From assembly GCF_030272615.1 (NCBI RefSeq), contig NC_081410.1, forward strand, positions 226,227,415-226,291,414: a stretch of DNA of 64,000 nt. Reading direction: 5' to 3'. Both the position numbers and the translations under genes were made by a program. The stretch's first letter is position 1; each line of letters begins with the position of its first letter. Origin of the DNA: Cryptomeria japonica (Eukaryota; Streptophyta; Pinopsida; Cupressales; Cupressaceae). Positions 32,634 through 42,854 of this stretch are shown here, piece by piece. Under the pieces are notes generated by a model. The model was not told where the DNA came from. It searched no databases and was given only the letters and a program-made list of their open reading frames with translations.

Positions 32634-33895
32634 TGTAAAGCGGAAAATCGCGGTCGAACCCTAGTTGGTCTCCCCTCTTCTAACTCCGAGGAGAGAGAAG
32701 GGAGGTTCGCTAGGATTCAATGGGTTTTCACTTAGGGGGAAGACTTTACATTCAAAAGAGGGGTTGAAACTCATAAGATTCAATCCCACACGATGTAAGA
32801 TTGGATGCTAAATGAATTTCAAGGGTTTGGAAAGCAAAGCTACCCTCTTTTGTAAAGAATGTTGATTAAGGAAATTAAGCTAAGGATGCATAGAAAGTCA
32901 TAAAGATTCGCTTATAAACTGAGTTTAGGTTATAGGATGAAGCTGCGGACCTGGAATTAGCAGTAGAATGTCGATACGACACTGTCCTGCAAATTTGAGA
33001 AAAAGTTGTTGGGACGATGGCGCCCGGCGCCACGGTCCTCCGAAAAATCCGCGAAACGAAGTGGGATCGGTTCGTCTCTGCACAAGGATTCCAAATCTTC
33101 AATCTCAGCCGCGTACCTGCAACCTACACACAGAAAAGCGAAGACGATTGGGGGGTTAGGGATTAGGGGTTTGCCTTTAGGTCAAACCCCGGTTTTGGAA
33201 TTAACCAAGAAATGAGCAAGTGCTGTAAATGTCAATGACTGTAATGTAAAACAAGTACTAATACCTTGTTCTAAGGATGTTTGTATCCTTATGTGCAAAG
33301 GTTTAGATGTTGTATGTTGTAGTATGTAGCATGTAATAAGTGATCTCCTCTTCAATGGTTGAATCCTTGACTTGAATGCAACACTTAGCCTTGAATGGAG
33401 ACTTGGAATGATCAATTGCTTGAATGCTTGAATGCTTGAGTATAGTTTCCACGCTTTTTCCGTCATGTATGTCTTCTATCCCAAATGAGAGAGAAAAATG
33501 TAGTTTATATACTTGTCAATTAGGGCTGATAGACTGATTTTCCCGACCTTAGGCCGACCAGGGAAGTATATTTCCAAATTGCAATAAAAAAGACCCGATA
33601 TCACTTAGGAAACCGGGCCCAAAATAGGACCCAGGGACCAGGACGCTGGGCGCCATGGTCCTGGAGGACCAGGGCGCTGGGCACCCTGGTCCTGAGGGAC
33701 CAGGGCGCTGGGCGCTCTGGTCCCACCTCCGGGACAGCGGGGTGCAAGGAGGTTCAGGCCAATGGTGCTTGAAAAATGCAGTTTTCAGTGTCGTGAGCAA
33801 GTTTTGGGGTCTCCATTCAGGTTGCGTGTTGCGTCGCCATCGTGAAGACCGAAATGCAGTCGAAATTGCAAGTGTCACAATTTTAGGACTCTTCA
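32634..33895 (-). repeat. 3' LTR of the gag-only element (1,262 bp)
   Basis: On the plus strand it begins TGTAAAGCGG and ends GGACTCTTCA. It is 62 bp longer than the other LTR because a G/C-rich unit of about 31 bp (GGACCAGGGCGCTGGGCGC) occurs three times, at 33,633-33,725, and only once in the partner. Long frames crossing both LTRs are not genes. Confidence 0.93.
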
Positions 33896-33913
33896 TTTAG
33901 CCCCCACTTTAGC
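33896..33913 (-). other. Polypurine tract
   Basis: The minus strand reads GCTAAAGTGGGGGCTAAA directly before the 3' LTR start, the expected place and composition for second-strand priming. Confidence 0.85.
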
Positions 33914-34638
33914 GGGAGTATGTATGCTCATACTTCCGGTAAAGTACAAGGAAACAACGTTGAAAGAATTTCACCACGTCAAGGAGGCAAGATACACCAA
34001 GCCCCCAGTGGACTAAGGATCTTACGACTTCGATTGACAAAGTAAAAGGGAAGATCACGAGGGAGAACCATGACTGTCAGTAGTAAGGTTCCCTCACTAT
34101 GAGTCATGCAAAAGAAATACCAAAAATCTTCAAGACAAAGCTAAGTTTGCCAAGAAATTTTCAAGTATCTTTGAAAGGATAGACAGGGTGTATGCCCCCC
34201 TACGTTAAAGCGATCGCACACGCCTCAACGGTGGTGATTGTTTTAACATAGTGATACACATAAGAAATGAGAAAGGAAAAGGAGCACGTTATCGCAAAGA
34301 TTTAGCCCCCAAGTGTGAGATAAACGCAAGGATAATAGACACAAAACACAAAGCACGAGGTGACTTCGCTTTCCTCGGGGTCAGTATGCTGTATGATAAG
34401 TCATGTATATATCATATGTATGTATGCATAATTGTTCTTCATTCCCCAATCAAGGAAGGTCACCTAGAAGAAGGGAACACATGTGTCTTTTGAGTCAACA
34501 TGAGAGAGACCAAAGAGATCTCAATGCTTTGCATCGTCCTCAAGTAGACAACACTAAGGACGACAAATAGAAGAATGAGAATAACATATAGAAGAAGTAA
34601 CAAAAGAGAGGGGGAGAGAATCTGCTATGCTAATGTAA
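33914..34638 (-). other. Untranslated region between gag and polypurine tract
   Basis: Non-coding in all frames. Nothing else recognised. Confidence 0.6.
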
Positions 34639-37600
34639 CTAGTCTAGCACGTCATCTACCCCCCGATCTTGCTGATCAATGTTTCGGGAAGGCAGGGAAC
34701 ACGCTAGAGGAGGAACATCCAACACAGCAGATGGAGCTATCACAAGATCCAAACAAGGGCTATGTTCATGTTCCAAGCCACATTGTTCTTGTCTAGGAGC
34801 TAGGATAAGTGCTTTAGAAAATTCATTAGATAAATGGTTATCAACATCAACAAGTTCATATTCGCTATCAGAAGCAAGAGGAGTAACATTTTCATCATGC
34901 ATAACATTTTCATCTATATCATCATCAAGATTTATAAAAATAGGATCTTTAACTCGCACAGGATCAAGACCATCATGCATCTTATGTTTAGGAGATTTAG
35001 GCTCAATATCCGGTTGAGGAGAAAATGGAATAATGCTTGTTGAAGGTGTTTTTGGAGATTGTAAAGTTTGAGAAGCAGCTGCTTGAGCCCTAAGACGATG
35101 CTTTCGTCGGCGTTCCCGTGCAGAACGATTACGTCTAGTCTTAGTAGGAAGTGTAGAAGATAGAGGAAGAGGAATGTTCTCATCCTTATCACTTGGGTGT
35201 TTAGGTTGTGGTCTCTTAGGCTGGATAATAGGAGAAGAAGAAGGTCTCTTCTCTCTATAAAAGGCAGGAGGAGGAATTGCTCCATATAAAGGAAGAATTT
35301 TTGGTTTAGGAAGAAGACCAAGTCCATCATGACGAGGAGGTATAGGTCTACTTTTAGAAGATTTATTAGGCATAGACATAGTCACATCCATGGGGACGGG
35401 TTGGGAATCTTCTTGAGGAAAGACATAAGTTTTGTCTTTCAAAGGAAGAATTTCCTTCTCAAGAATGATAGGAATGTCAAGTTTAGGTGTTCTAGGTTCA
35501 CTTAGAGATAGGATCATATCTATTTTCCACTTTTGATAAGATTTAAAAAGATGATCACTTCGCGGAGGAAGAGATTGGAATTGTTTGAGCCAAAAGTAAT
35601 CAATAGGAACACTAGAGGTTCTTTCGGCTGGTTTAAAGAGACTATGATTGACAGTAACAACTTTACCATTATGGGGAAATTTTAAACACTTATGAATAGG
35701 AGAAGCAATAGCTTTCATGGAAGATAGCCAAGGATAGCCAAGCTTCACACGAAATTGTTCGGAAGATGGAATAATAGCAAAGTTCACATCAAGAGATTTA
35801 TTATGAACCTCAATAGGCAATGTAATAGAACCAATTGCAGGAGAAGAAAATGCATCAAATAGTTTCACAATCACATCTGTTTTGTCATAGATCACTTGAT
35901 TCAATTGCAAAGTAAAAAGAAATTCTTCAGTAATAACATTAACCATGCACGAAGGATCAATAAGCACTCCACGGCAAGGTGTATTTTTGACTTTTGCAAC
36001 TATGTATAAAGGACCATCAGGTGCTCTAATGGTTTCACTGGAATCAAATGTGATGGAAGGTTCTTTAGGGATTTCTTGCTGCTCTACAAAGTTAATCACA
36101 TTCGGAGCCATAGACACAAGACCATCAGATGAGAAAGAGGAATCATTAGCCTCAATCGCATTAGAGGTATGAGAGGTATGAGAAGGTAATGGATCAGTAA
36201 AAATCTGAAGATTTTGGTTAGGAGGAGCTACAGATGTGTTGCCTTTATCATTCACTCCAGAAACAGAAATAGTATTATTATCAATCAAATCTTGAATTTT
36301 ACCCTTTAAAGAAAAACATTTTTCAGTATCATGCCCAGGCTGACGATGAAAGTGACAAAAAGATTTGTGATCAAAATAAGGTGAAGTAATCTTTGCAGGA
36401 TCAATTTGTCGTACAGGAGGAAGAGTAAGCACATTTTGTTCCAATAACTTATTCATAATATCATGCAATGATTCATTCAAAGGAGTATACTTTCTTTCTT
36501 TCCTGAAAAATTTAGAAATAGGAGGCACACCTGATGCTGCATTCACATTGTTGTTGATGATGTTTTCATTGAATTTGATGGAATCTCTGTTCGGTTTAAA
36601 CTTCCCAAATGGTTGTTGACTGCTATCACCCTTATCACTCGGAGCCATAGGATGTGATTGTTCCATTTGACTCACAGTCAGTTGATAATTGTGAAGAGTG
36701 GCACACAACTGTTGGAAAGAAGTAAACTCAGAAAACAGAAGTTTGTCTCGAATATCTTTTTGCAAATTAGAAATAAAGATTCTTTGAATATCATTATCAG
36801 GCACTGGAAAAGAAATTTGAGCATACAAATGCTTATATCTACCAATGAAATCAGTCACTTTTTCTTTAACACCTTGTTTACAATGCATTAAATCAATCAA
36901 AGTAACTTTAGGACTTATATTGTTTTGAAATTGTTGAATGAAAGCATTTGCAAGTTGTTCGAAAGAAGTAATAGAATAAGAAGGCAACGAGCAATACCAC
37001 TGTAGGGCTTTGTCTCTTAATGTTCTAGTGAACAGTTTTGCGAGCAACCTTTGGTCATAAGCAAAATCAGTACATATTGTTTGAAAAGTCTTAACATGTG
37101 TTAGAGGATCTCCTTTACCATTATAAAGCTCCAAATGCGGGATTTCAACATGTTTAGGAGGGATAGCTCGAACAATGTCAAGAGAAAGTGGGCTCGCAAC
37201 ATCAAATGTGGGCACACTAAACTTAGATTGATTCATAGAGGCAATTTGTTGCTGTAAAGAAGAGACAGTTTGTGCAAGATTATTAATGGTAGCTTCAGTC
37301 GAAGAGTTCATATTAGGTGTGTTAGATTGAGATGGAGGTGTGATGTTATTGAAAGAAGGTAAAGAGTAAGGTGGTGGGACCCTATGATAGTCAACCATAG
37401 GGGATGATTGGATAGGAGGAACACTACAAGGAGGAATGGAATGGTTAAATGAATTGCCCCCTTGCGTCATGTTCATTTGTGAAGATGTAATAGGAACACT
37501 TATTGAAGGAATGAATGAAGAAGTCGGATTGAATGAAGGAATAGGGTTGATTGAAGAAGGAGGATTGCCCCCATGACTAGTGATCACAGGAGGAATGTCT

Positions 37601-38091
37601 TGTATAGAAGTAGCCATGATGTTTGATGTAAAGGTAGGTATACTAGCAATAGAAGTGGTCAAAGGAATAGAATGATTGACTTGTGTAGGAGGCTGTGTAT
37701 AACCTAAAGATTCAGCACAACTCTTCATAGGCATCACATTCGAATCCACAATGTGTGCGATACCACGTAAAACATCAATTCCATTCTTATCACTTTGAAG
37801 CATGCGTTTTAGACCCTCAATTAAAGGAAGAGCTTGACTATCGAGATACTCATGAGACATCCATTGGTGAAAATCGTCAAATTGGTTATCCAATTTGGAA
37901 AGTTGTTCAACGGAAACTTCATGGAGAGCTTCTTCATCATTCGGAGGATTAGAGGAATTACCCATGTCCTCGTTAAAAAGGCTACTCAAATTAGGTTCCA
38001 TCTCCTCAGTAGTTAAACCTCGGAAAGACTTAATTCTACGGCTTCTTCTAACGGGAATAGTGTAAGTAGGGCTTACTGTTGTAAAACTCAT
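34639..38091 (-). CDS. Retrotransposon gag with degenerate protease-like region (1,150 aa)
   Basis: Uninterrupted frame from ATG 38,091. Residues 1-310 are low complexity (Ser/Pro/Asn/Ile). About 317-480 is a Ty3/gypsy capsid-type Gag domain (VEIPHLELYNGKGDPLTHV, ALQWYCSLP, FIGRYKHLY). A C-H-H-C zinc-knuckle-like motif, CHFHRQPGHDTEKC, lies at about 577-590. About 690-810 resembles a retropepsin fold (GVLIDPSCMVNVITEEFL, VKLGYPWLSSM), but the usual Asp-Thr/Ser-Gly reads Asp-Pro-Ser, so cleavage activity is doubtful. The C-terminal 300 residues are Pro/Lys/Asp-rich, with a basic patch (TRRNRSARERRRKHRLRAQA). The protein should package element RNA into particles. A frame this long, with no lesion, in a transposon with no polymerase implies recent movement through helper enzymes. 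Confidence 0.9.
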   Translation of the reverse strand: MSFTTVSPTYTIPVRRSRRIKSFRGLTTEEMEPNLSSLFNEDMGNSSNPPNDEEALHEVSVEQLSKLDNQFDDFHQWMSHEYLDSQALPLIEGLKRMLQSDKNGIDVLRGIAHIVDSNVMPMKSCAESLGYTQPPTQVNHSIPLTTSIASIPTFTSNIMATSIQDIPPVITSHGGNPPSSINPIPSFNPTSSFIPSISVPITSSQMNMTQGGNSFNHSIPPCSVPPIQSSPMVDYHRVPPPYSLPSFNNITPPSQSNTPNMNSSTEATINNLAQTVSSLQQQIASMNQSKFSVPTFDVASPLSLDIVRAIPPKHVEIPHLELYNGKGDPLTHVKTFQTICTDFAYDQRLLAKLFTRTLRDKALQWYCSLPSYSITSFEQLANAFIQQFQNNISPKVTLIDLMHCKQGVKEKVTDFIGRYKHLYAQISFPVPDNDIQRIFISNLQKDIRDKLLFSEFTSFQQLCATLHNYQLTVSQMEQSHPMAPSDKGDSSQQPFGKFKPNRDSIKFNENIINNNVNAASGVPPISKFFRKERKYTPLNESLHDIMNKLLEQNVLTLPPVRQIDPAKITSPYFDHKSFCHFHRQPGHDTEKCFSLKGKIQDLIDNNTISVSGVNDKGNTSVAPPNQNLQIFTDPLPSHTSHTSNAIEANDSSFSSDGLVSMAPNVINFVEQQEIPKEPSITFDSSETIRAPDGPLYIVAKVKNTPCRGVLIDPSCMVNVITEEFLFTLQLNQVIYDKTDVIVKLFDAFSSPAIGSITLPIEVHNKSLDVNFAIIPSSEQFRVKLGYPWLSSMKAIASPIHKCLKFPHNGKVVTVNHSLFKPAERTSSVPIDYFWLKQFQSLPPRSDHLFKSYQKWKIDMILSLSEPRTPKLDIPIILEKEILPLKDKTYVFPQEDSQPVPMDVTMSMPNKSSKSRPIPPRHDGLGLLPKPKILPLYGAIPPPAFYREKRPSSSPIIQPKRPQPKHPSDKDENIPLPLSSTLPTKTRRNRSARERRRKHRLRAQAAASQTLQSPKTPSTSIIPFSPQPDIEPKSPKHKMHDGLDPVRVKDPIFINLDDDIDENVMHDENVTPLASDSEYELVDVDNHLSNEFSKALILAPRQEQCGLEHEHSPCLDLVIAPSAVLDVPPLACSLPSRNIDQQDRGVDDVLD

Positions 38092-39254
38092 GCACTAGAG
38101 AGAGAGAGAAGATTTTGATTTTAGAGGTAGCAATTTTTAGTAAAAACAACCAATCTTCCAGATTTAAGCTGTTAAATGCAATCACAACAGTCTCCCGAAA
38201 TTTCGGAAAAAATGTTCGGGACCGTGGCGCTCGGAGTGCAACACGGTCCTTGCAACTTTTTTCGAAATTTGCAGGGATGAAAGGTATGATGATTTTAGAG
38301 CTAATCTGAAAAAATTGAGTGATTTTACGATCTGTAGATAGGTCAAATTAAAGTTGCAATCTCAAAATTGAACCCTATCAAGATTGTCGAAAAATGCAAA
38401 ATTTGAATTTTGAAAAAGAGAGGGAAACTGAAATTTTGAATTTTATGATTTTAGAGGGAATGTCAAAAGCAGTGCAAGTTTTGAAATTTAAAAATTGATT
38501 CAATTTTACGCAAAATTCAATTTTGAAAGCGGAAATCAAAGTTGTTGTAATTAAGCACTTAATTTCAAAAGTCACAAATTGCAAGAATTTGAATAAAGCA
38601 CTGAAATTTTGAATGAATGCAAACACAATTTTCAGATTTAGGACAGTAAGAAAGCAATTTTGACACAAAATTTCAATTTCCACAATTTTTGAATGATTAG
38701 GAGCCTTAAACCAAGCAATCACAAGACCAACTTTGACTGTAATTTTGAAAGTGTTATAATTGACAAAATCAGCCAAAATTCTGGATTTTAGCAGGAAAAT
38801 ACAGCAAGATCTCGCTCCCGAAATTTTGGAAAAAATGTCGGGGATGATGGCGCTCGGAGTGCAACACGGTCCTCGCAACTTTTTTCCAAATTTTCAGGGA
38901 TGAAAGATATTGTGATTTTATTACAGAATCCAAAGTTACAGCTGATTTGGAGATGTTTTGATCGGTCAAATTGTCAAACAAAGGTTGAATTAAGAGGGTT
39001 TCAAAAATTAGGGTTTTGACATTTAACCACTTAATTTTCAAAATTAAAGTACAGATATGAATTGATAATTTATAATAGAAAAGCAGATCTGAAGCAAGCA
39101 TTAATAATTAAACATTTCGCAAGTTCAGTGTTCAAAAAAAGAAAATTTAGGGTTTTTATGCAATCACCTCTAAAATTTTGCAAAAGATCAAACATGGAAA
39201 TGTAATCAAGGAATCAATTTTCAGATCTAATCATGAATAATCAGAAAGGATGTT
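38092..39254 (-). other. Leader of the gag-only element with two large hairpins
   Basis: Non-coding, A/T-rich. Two copies of an imperfect inverted repeat of about 82 bp lie at 38,194-38,275 and 38,817-38,898. Each has a stem AAATTTCGG plus A-run against TTTTTTCGAAATTT (or its changed form) and a conserved loop containing GGCGCTCGGAGTGCAACACG. Long minus frames here are by-products. Confidence 0.7.
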
Positions 39255-39270
39255 CACGTCGGGTTCACCA
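39255..39270 (-). other. Primer binding site
   Basis: Three bases inside the 5' LTR the minus strand reads TGGTGAACCCGACGTG, starting with the TGG that pairs with a tRNA 3' CCA. I cannot name the tRNA with certainty. Confidence 0.75.
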
Positions 39271-39273
39271 AAA

Positions 39274-40473
39274 TGTAAAGCGGAAAATCGCGGTCGAACC
39301 CTAGTTGGTCTCCCCTCTTCTAACTCCGAGGAGAGAGAAGGGAGGTTCACTAGGATTCGATGGGTTTTCACTTAGGGGGAAGACTTTACATTCAAAAGAG
39401 GGGTTGAAACTCATAAGATTCAATCCCACACGATGTAAGATTGGATGCTAAATGAATTTCAAGGGTTTGGAAAGCAAAGCTACCCTCTTTTGTAAAGAAT
39501 GTTGATTAAGGAAATTAAGCTAAGGATGCATAGAAAGTCATAAAGATTCGCTTATAAACTGAGTTTAGGTTATAGGATGAAGCTGCGGACCTGGAATTAG
39601 CAGTAGAATGTCGATACGACGCTGTCCTGCAAATTTGAGAAAAAGTTGTCGGGATGATGGCGACCGGTGCCACGGTCCTCCGAAAAATCCGCGAAACGAA
39701 GTGGGATCGGTTCGTCTCTGCACAAGGATTCCAAATCTTCAATCTCAGCCGTGTACCTGCAACCTACACATAGAAAAGCGAAGACGATTGGGGGGTTAGG
39801 GATTAGGGGTTTGCCTTTAGGTCAAACCCCGGTTTTGGAATTAACCAAGAAATGAGCAAGTGCTATAAATGTCAATGACTGTAATGTAAAACAAGTACTA
39901 ATACCTTGTTCTAAGGATGTTTGTATCCTTATGTGCAAAGGTTTAGATGTTGTATGTTGTAGTATGTAGCATGTAATAAGTGATCTCCTCTTCAATGGTT
40001 GAATCCTTGACTTGAATGCAACACTTAGCCTTGAATGGAGACTTGGAATGATCAATTGCTTGAATGCTTGAATGCTTGAGTATAGTTTCCACGCTTTTTC
40101 CGTCATGTATGTCTTCTATCCCAAATGAGAGAGAAAAATGTAGTTTATATACTTGTCAATTAGGGCTGATAGATTGATTTTCCCGACCTTAGGCCGACCA
40201 GGGAAGTATATTTCCAAATTGCAATAAAAAAGACCCGATATCACTTAGGAAACCGGGCCCAAAATAGGACCCAGGGACCAGGGCGCTGGGCGCTCTGGTC
40301 CCACCTCCGGGACAGCGGGGTGCAAGGAGGTTCAGGCCAATGGTGCTTGAAAAATACAGTTTTCAGTGTCGTGAGCAAGTTTTGGGGTCTCCATTCAGGT
40401 TGCGTGTTGCGTCGCCATCGTGAAGACCGAAATGCAGTCGAAATTGCAAGTGTCGCAATTTTAGGACGCTACA
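39274..40473 (-). repeat. 5' LTR of the gag-only element (1,200 bp)
   Basis: Begins TGTAAAGCGG and ends GGACGCTACA on the plus strand. Differences from the partner LTR are mostly C/T or G/A changes. It carries one copy of the G/C-rich 31-bp unit. Confidence 0.93.
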
Positions 40474-40478
40474 AGATT

Positions 40479-41430
40479 CTCCAAGGAGAACAAAGTGAGA
40501 AAAAACTATTCATCATCTTTCAAGAATAGATTCCAAAGAAGTAGTCGTTGATATAGCAGTACCAGTACAAGATGCTGAAGGACCCTCTTAGGTTACCCTC
40601 AGATATCAAGTGTCTACAATGAATTTGGGAAAACAAACCAAGTGGGGAGAGATGGCTACCTTAGTTGTTGCTGCGTCTACTGTCCAATCAAGGATGGAGA
40701 AAGAATACAAGACCAAGGTGGAGGTTAAGCCACAATTGAGGCAATACAAATAATTAATCAGAGAGATAGCCAAACCTCTTGATTCTAGAACCAATGATGC
40801 TTTACCATCTACTTCATCACTTCCTCAAGGTGATATAAAAGCATTGTATGAGATGAGAAAGGTAGCCTCAACAGTTAAGACTTGGAAAACAATCAATTGG
40901 ATAAAGTCAAAATGTTCTTACAAGGCACATTGCAAGTGGTCTTAGAAGCTTATGATAATGAAAAGGCTCTTGTTTCATGTTCCAAGTAGTGGGAACAACA
41001 AATCTCTCATGTCTCCCAGTTACAAAAGATTCTGAAGAAAATTCAAAGACTGGGAGAAGAAATCATCACAAAGGAAGATTTGTTAGGAGGGGAAAGTTTT
41101 GATAAGTTACAGTCTTATATAGATATCACAGATTTAAAAATAGAGATTGTGGGGTAGTGTCATGATAAGGTCTTTAAAGAGAAGCCTCCAGTTCTTAAGA
41201 CACTTGATCAATATGAACAACTCATAATTAAGTTGTTGGGAAAGTATGGTTATGGCCTTAAGCAGGAAGGATTGCTACACCAAGAAACCATACTTAGCGG
41301 ATGGGATTCATACATTGCTGACCATTTTGCGGACATCACAAAATTTACTGTAGAAATCATGGATAGGTACTTGCATGTGGTTTTTAAATGTTAGGGTGTA
41401 GAGCCCATAATGGATGATATAGTCAGTAGG
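40479..41430 (+). pseudogene. Unknown retroelement-associated protein, copy 3, 3' part
   Basis: Directly after the target duplication the copy 3 reading resumes. VTLRYQVSTMNLG corresponds to ADYSITTVPIG in copy 2 and DFQITSVALG in copy 1. A helical region follows, with ILSGWDSYIADHF resembling the SGWINDLSD region of copy 2. Several in-frame stops, mostly TAG, interrupt it. The end near 41,430 is approximate. This is clear evidence that the LTR element split a pre-existing copy. Confidence 0.65.
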
Positions 41431-42543
41431 TTGGAAAATGCAAAATAGATACTTAGAGTATCCAAGTTCTGAATTCAGTTTGTTGCTAACCCACTGGCTG
41501 ATTCCATGGAATGTCTCCTCACCAACTACAGAAAGAACAAGAAGAATAAAAAAAAAAAAAAGTAGTTGTAAAAAGCAAGTGCACGCTAGAGCACTGTCGC
41601 CATCACCCCAACTGAGCTGTCAAATGGAGTTGTCTCTCATACTTCCTTTCGGGGCGAGATTTATGCATGTTTCAAAATACTTGCTGTTGGAGCACCGTTT
41701 TTGAAGTAGACATGGAGTGTCAATTTAGCAACATTTAACTGGAGTTCACAAGCAACGACTTGCATGGCGACTGCGACTCCTTCCTTTTTGTAACCCTAGT
41801 GTGTAGGCATGATTCTTTCCTGGGATGTAGGGCAAAACCCTATAAATTGTAGGATCTGGGCCATTTTCAGGGTCCGTGAATTGATGATTTGAGGTCCATT
41901 TTAGAGATTTCATTAGAGATTTTATGCAGATTTTTATAAGTTTAGAAGATTTTGTGATACTCTTTGAAGTTTAATACAAAAAGTAGCTTGTGGATTGCCT
42001 GATCTACTTGTGTGTTCTATATGGTTGTGTTCTTCGTGATCTGGTAACTTCTATCGTCTGAATCAACAACTAGTTCTTTTGGATGCTTTATTATTTTATG
42101 AATCATATTGCACATGTAAATGGTATATGAGGATTAAATTGATAAGGCAATTATTGGTTGGGTGATATTCATTTCCATTGGTGTGTAAAGTTGCTTGACT
42201 TTATATATTTTCTGGAGTTTGTCATCTGAATGTTTATTCAGTGGTATTGATAATATTTGGATTACGAAATTCTAACCATGTGGATCATTCAATTGTTATT
42301 GTATCAATTTCATTGTTATTTCCCTGTTCCCCTGATCTATCTTTTGCTGTTTATTTTGAGAAATTGAAAATCAGAAAAAAGAAGTAATTTAATAATTACA
42401 ACCAGTAGGCCCCTTGATAGGTACAATCACATCAACCACTAAGTGATCCAACAATGTCGTGACCCAACTATAGAGACCTTTTCAGGAGAGGTAGTGAGTG
42501 TTCATATAAACTACCTGACTATTAGCGAGTGTGTCAAAATACC
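41431..42543 (+). mobile_element. LTR-like region downstream of copy 3
   Basis: Contains an A-run (about 41,548-41,562), a TATAAAT box at 41,841-41,847 and then text resembling an LTR R/U5 (TTTAATACAAAAAGTAGC). The spacing from the end of copy 3 is like that in copy 2, so it may be the 3' LTR of the copy 3 element. No ends or duplications could be set. Confidence 0.4.
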
Positions 42544-42854
42544 TGTCAACAAAACCAAGTTGGAAGTTTTGGTGGTTCTTGTAACCGTTAGAAGCTCCAA
42601 GTCATCATTACTTAGTTGAAATTGCCCAAAAAATATCGAATGAAAAACAAAGGAACCTATAAGCCCATCTTCGACATGAAATTTAGAATTGGGCATACAT
42701 CGCCTATTATTGCCCAAATTAGTGGTTTGAGCTCCATTAGGAACAAGTCGATACTTGAAGGGGTGTTAGGAACTGTGTTAAAGGTTCCAAGAACCACCAA
42801 AACCATTGACACTAATACTCTATAAAATTCATTACCACTTTGTTGACACTTTCA
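42544..42854 (+). repeat. Repeat X (left)
   Basis: About 305 bp bounded by TGTCAACAAA (42,544) and its inverted form TTTGTTGACA (to 42,848), like a small terminal-inverted-repeat element. No target duplication is seen. It is homologous to 44,873-45,198. Confidence 0.6.

Larger units (their letters stand above)
32629..40478 (-). mobile_element. Complete gag-only LTR retrotransposon (Ty3/gypsy-like)
   Basis: The element spans 32,634-40,473 and is flanked by a perfect 5-bp target duplication, AGATT, at 32,629-32,633 and 40,474-40,478. It lies on the minus strand: 5' LTR 39,274-40,473, PBS, leader, gag-protease-like frame, PPT, and 3' LTR 32,634-33,895. No reverse transcriptase, RNase H or integrase is present: the 743 bp between the gag stop and the 3' LTR are non-coding. 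It must therefore borrow a polymerase from a relative. By eye, the LTRs differ at about 15 positions plus one repeat-number change, so insertion was fairly recent. It landed in copy 3 of the unknown protein gene. Confidence 0.93.

Noticed and set aside
32875-33466. Frames of 63-94 codons that occur identically in both LTRs (also 39,515-40,106)
   Set aside because: They recur only because the LTRs are duplicates. No coding signal.
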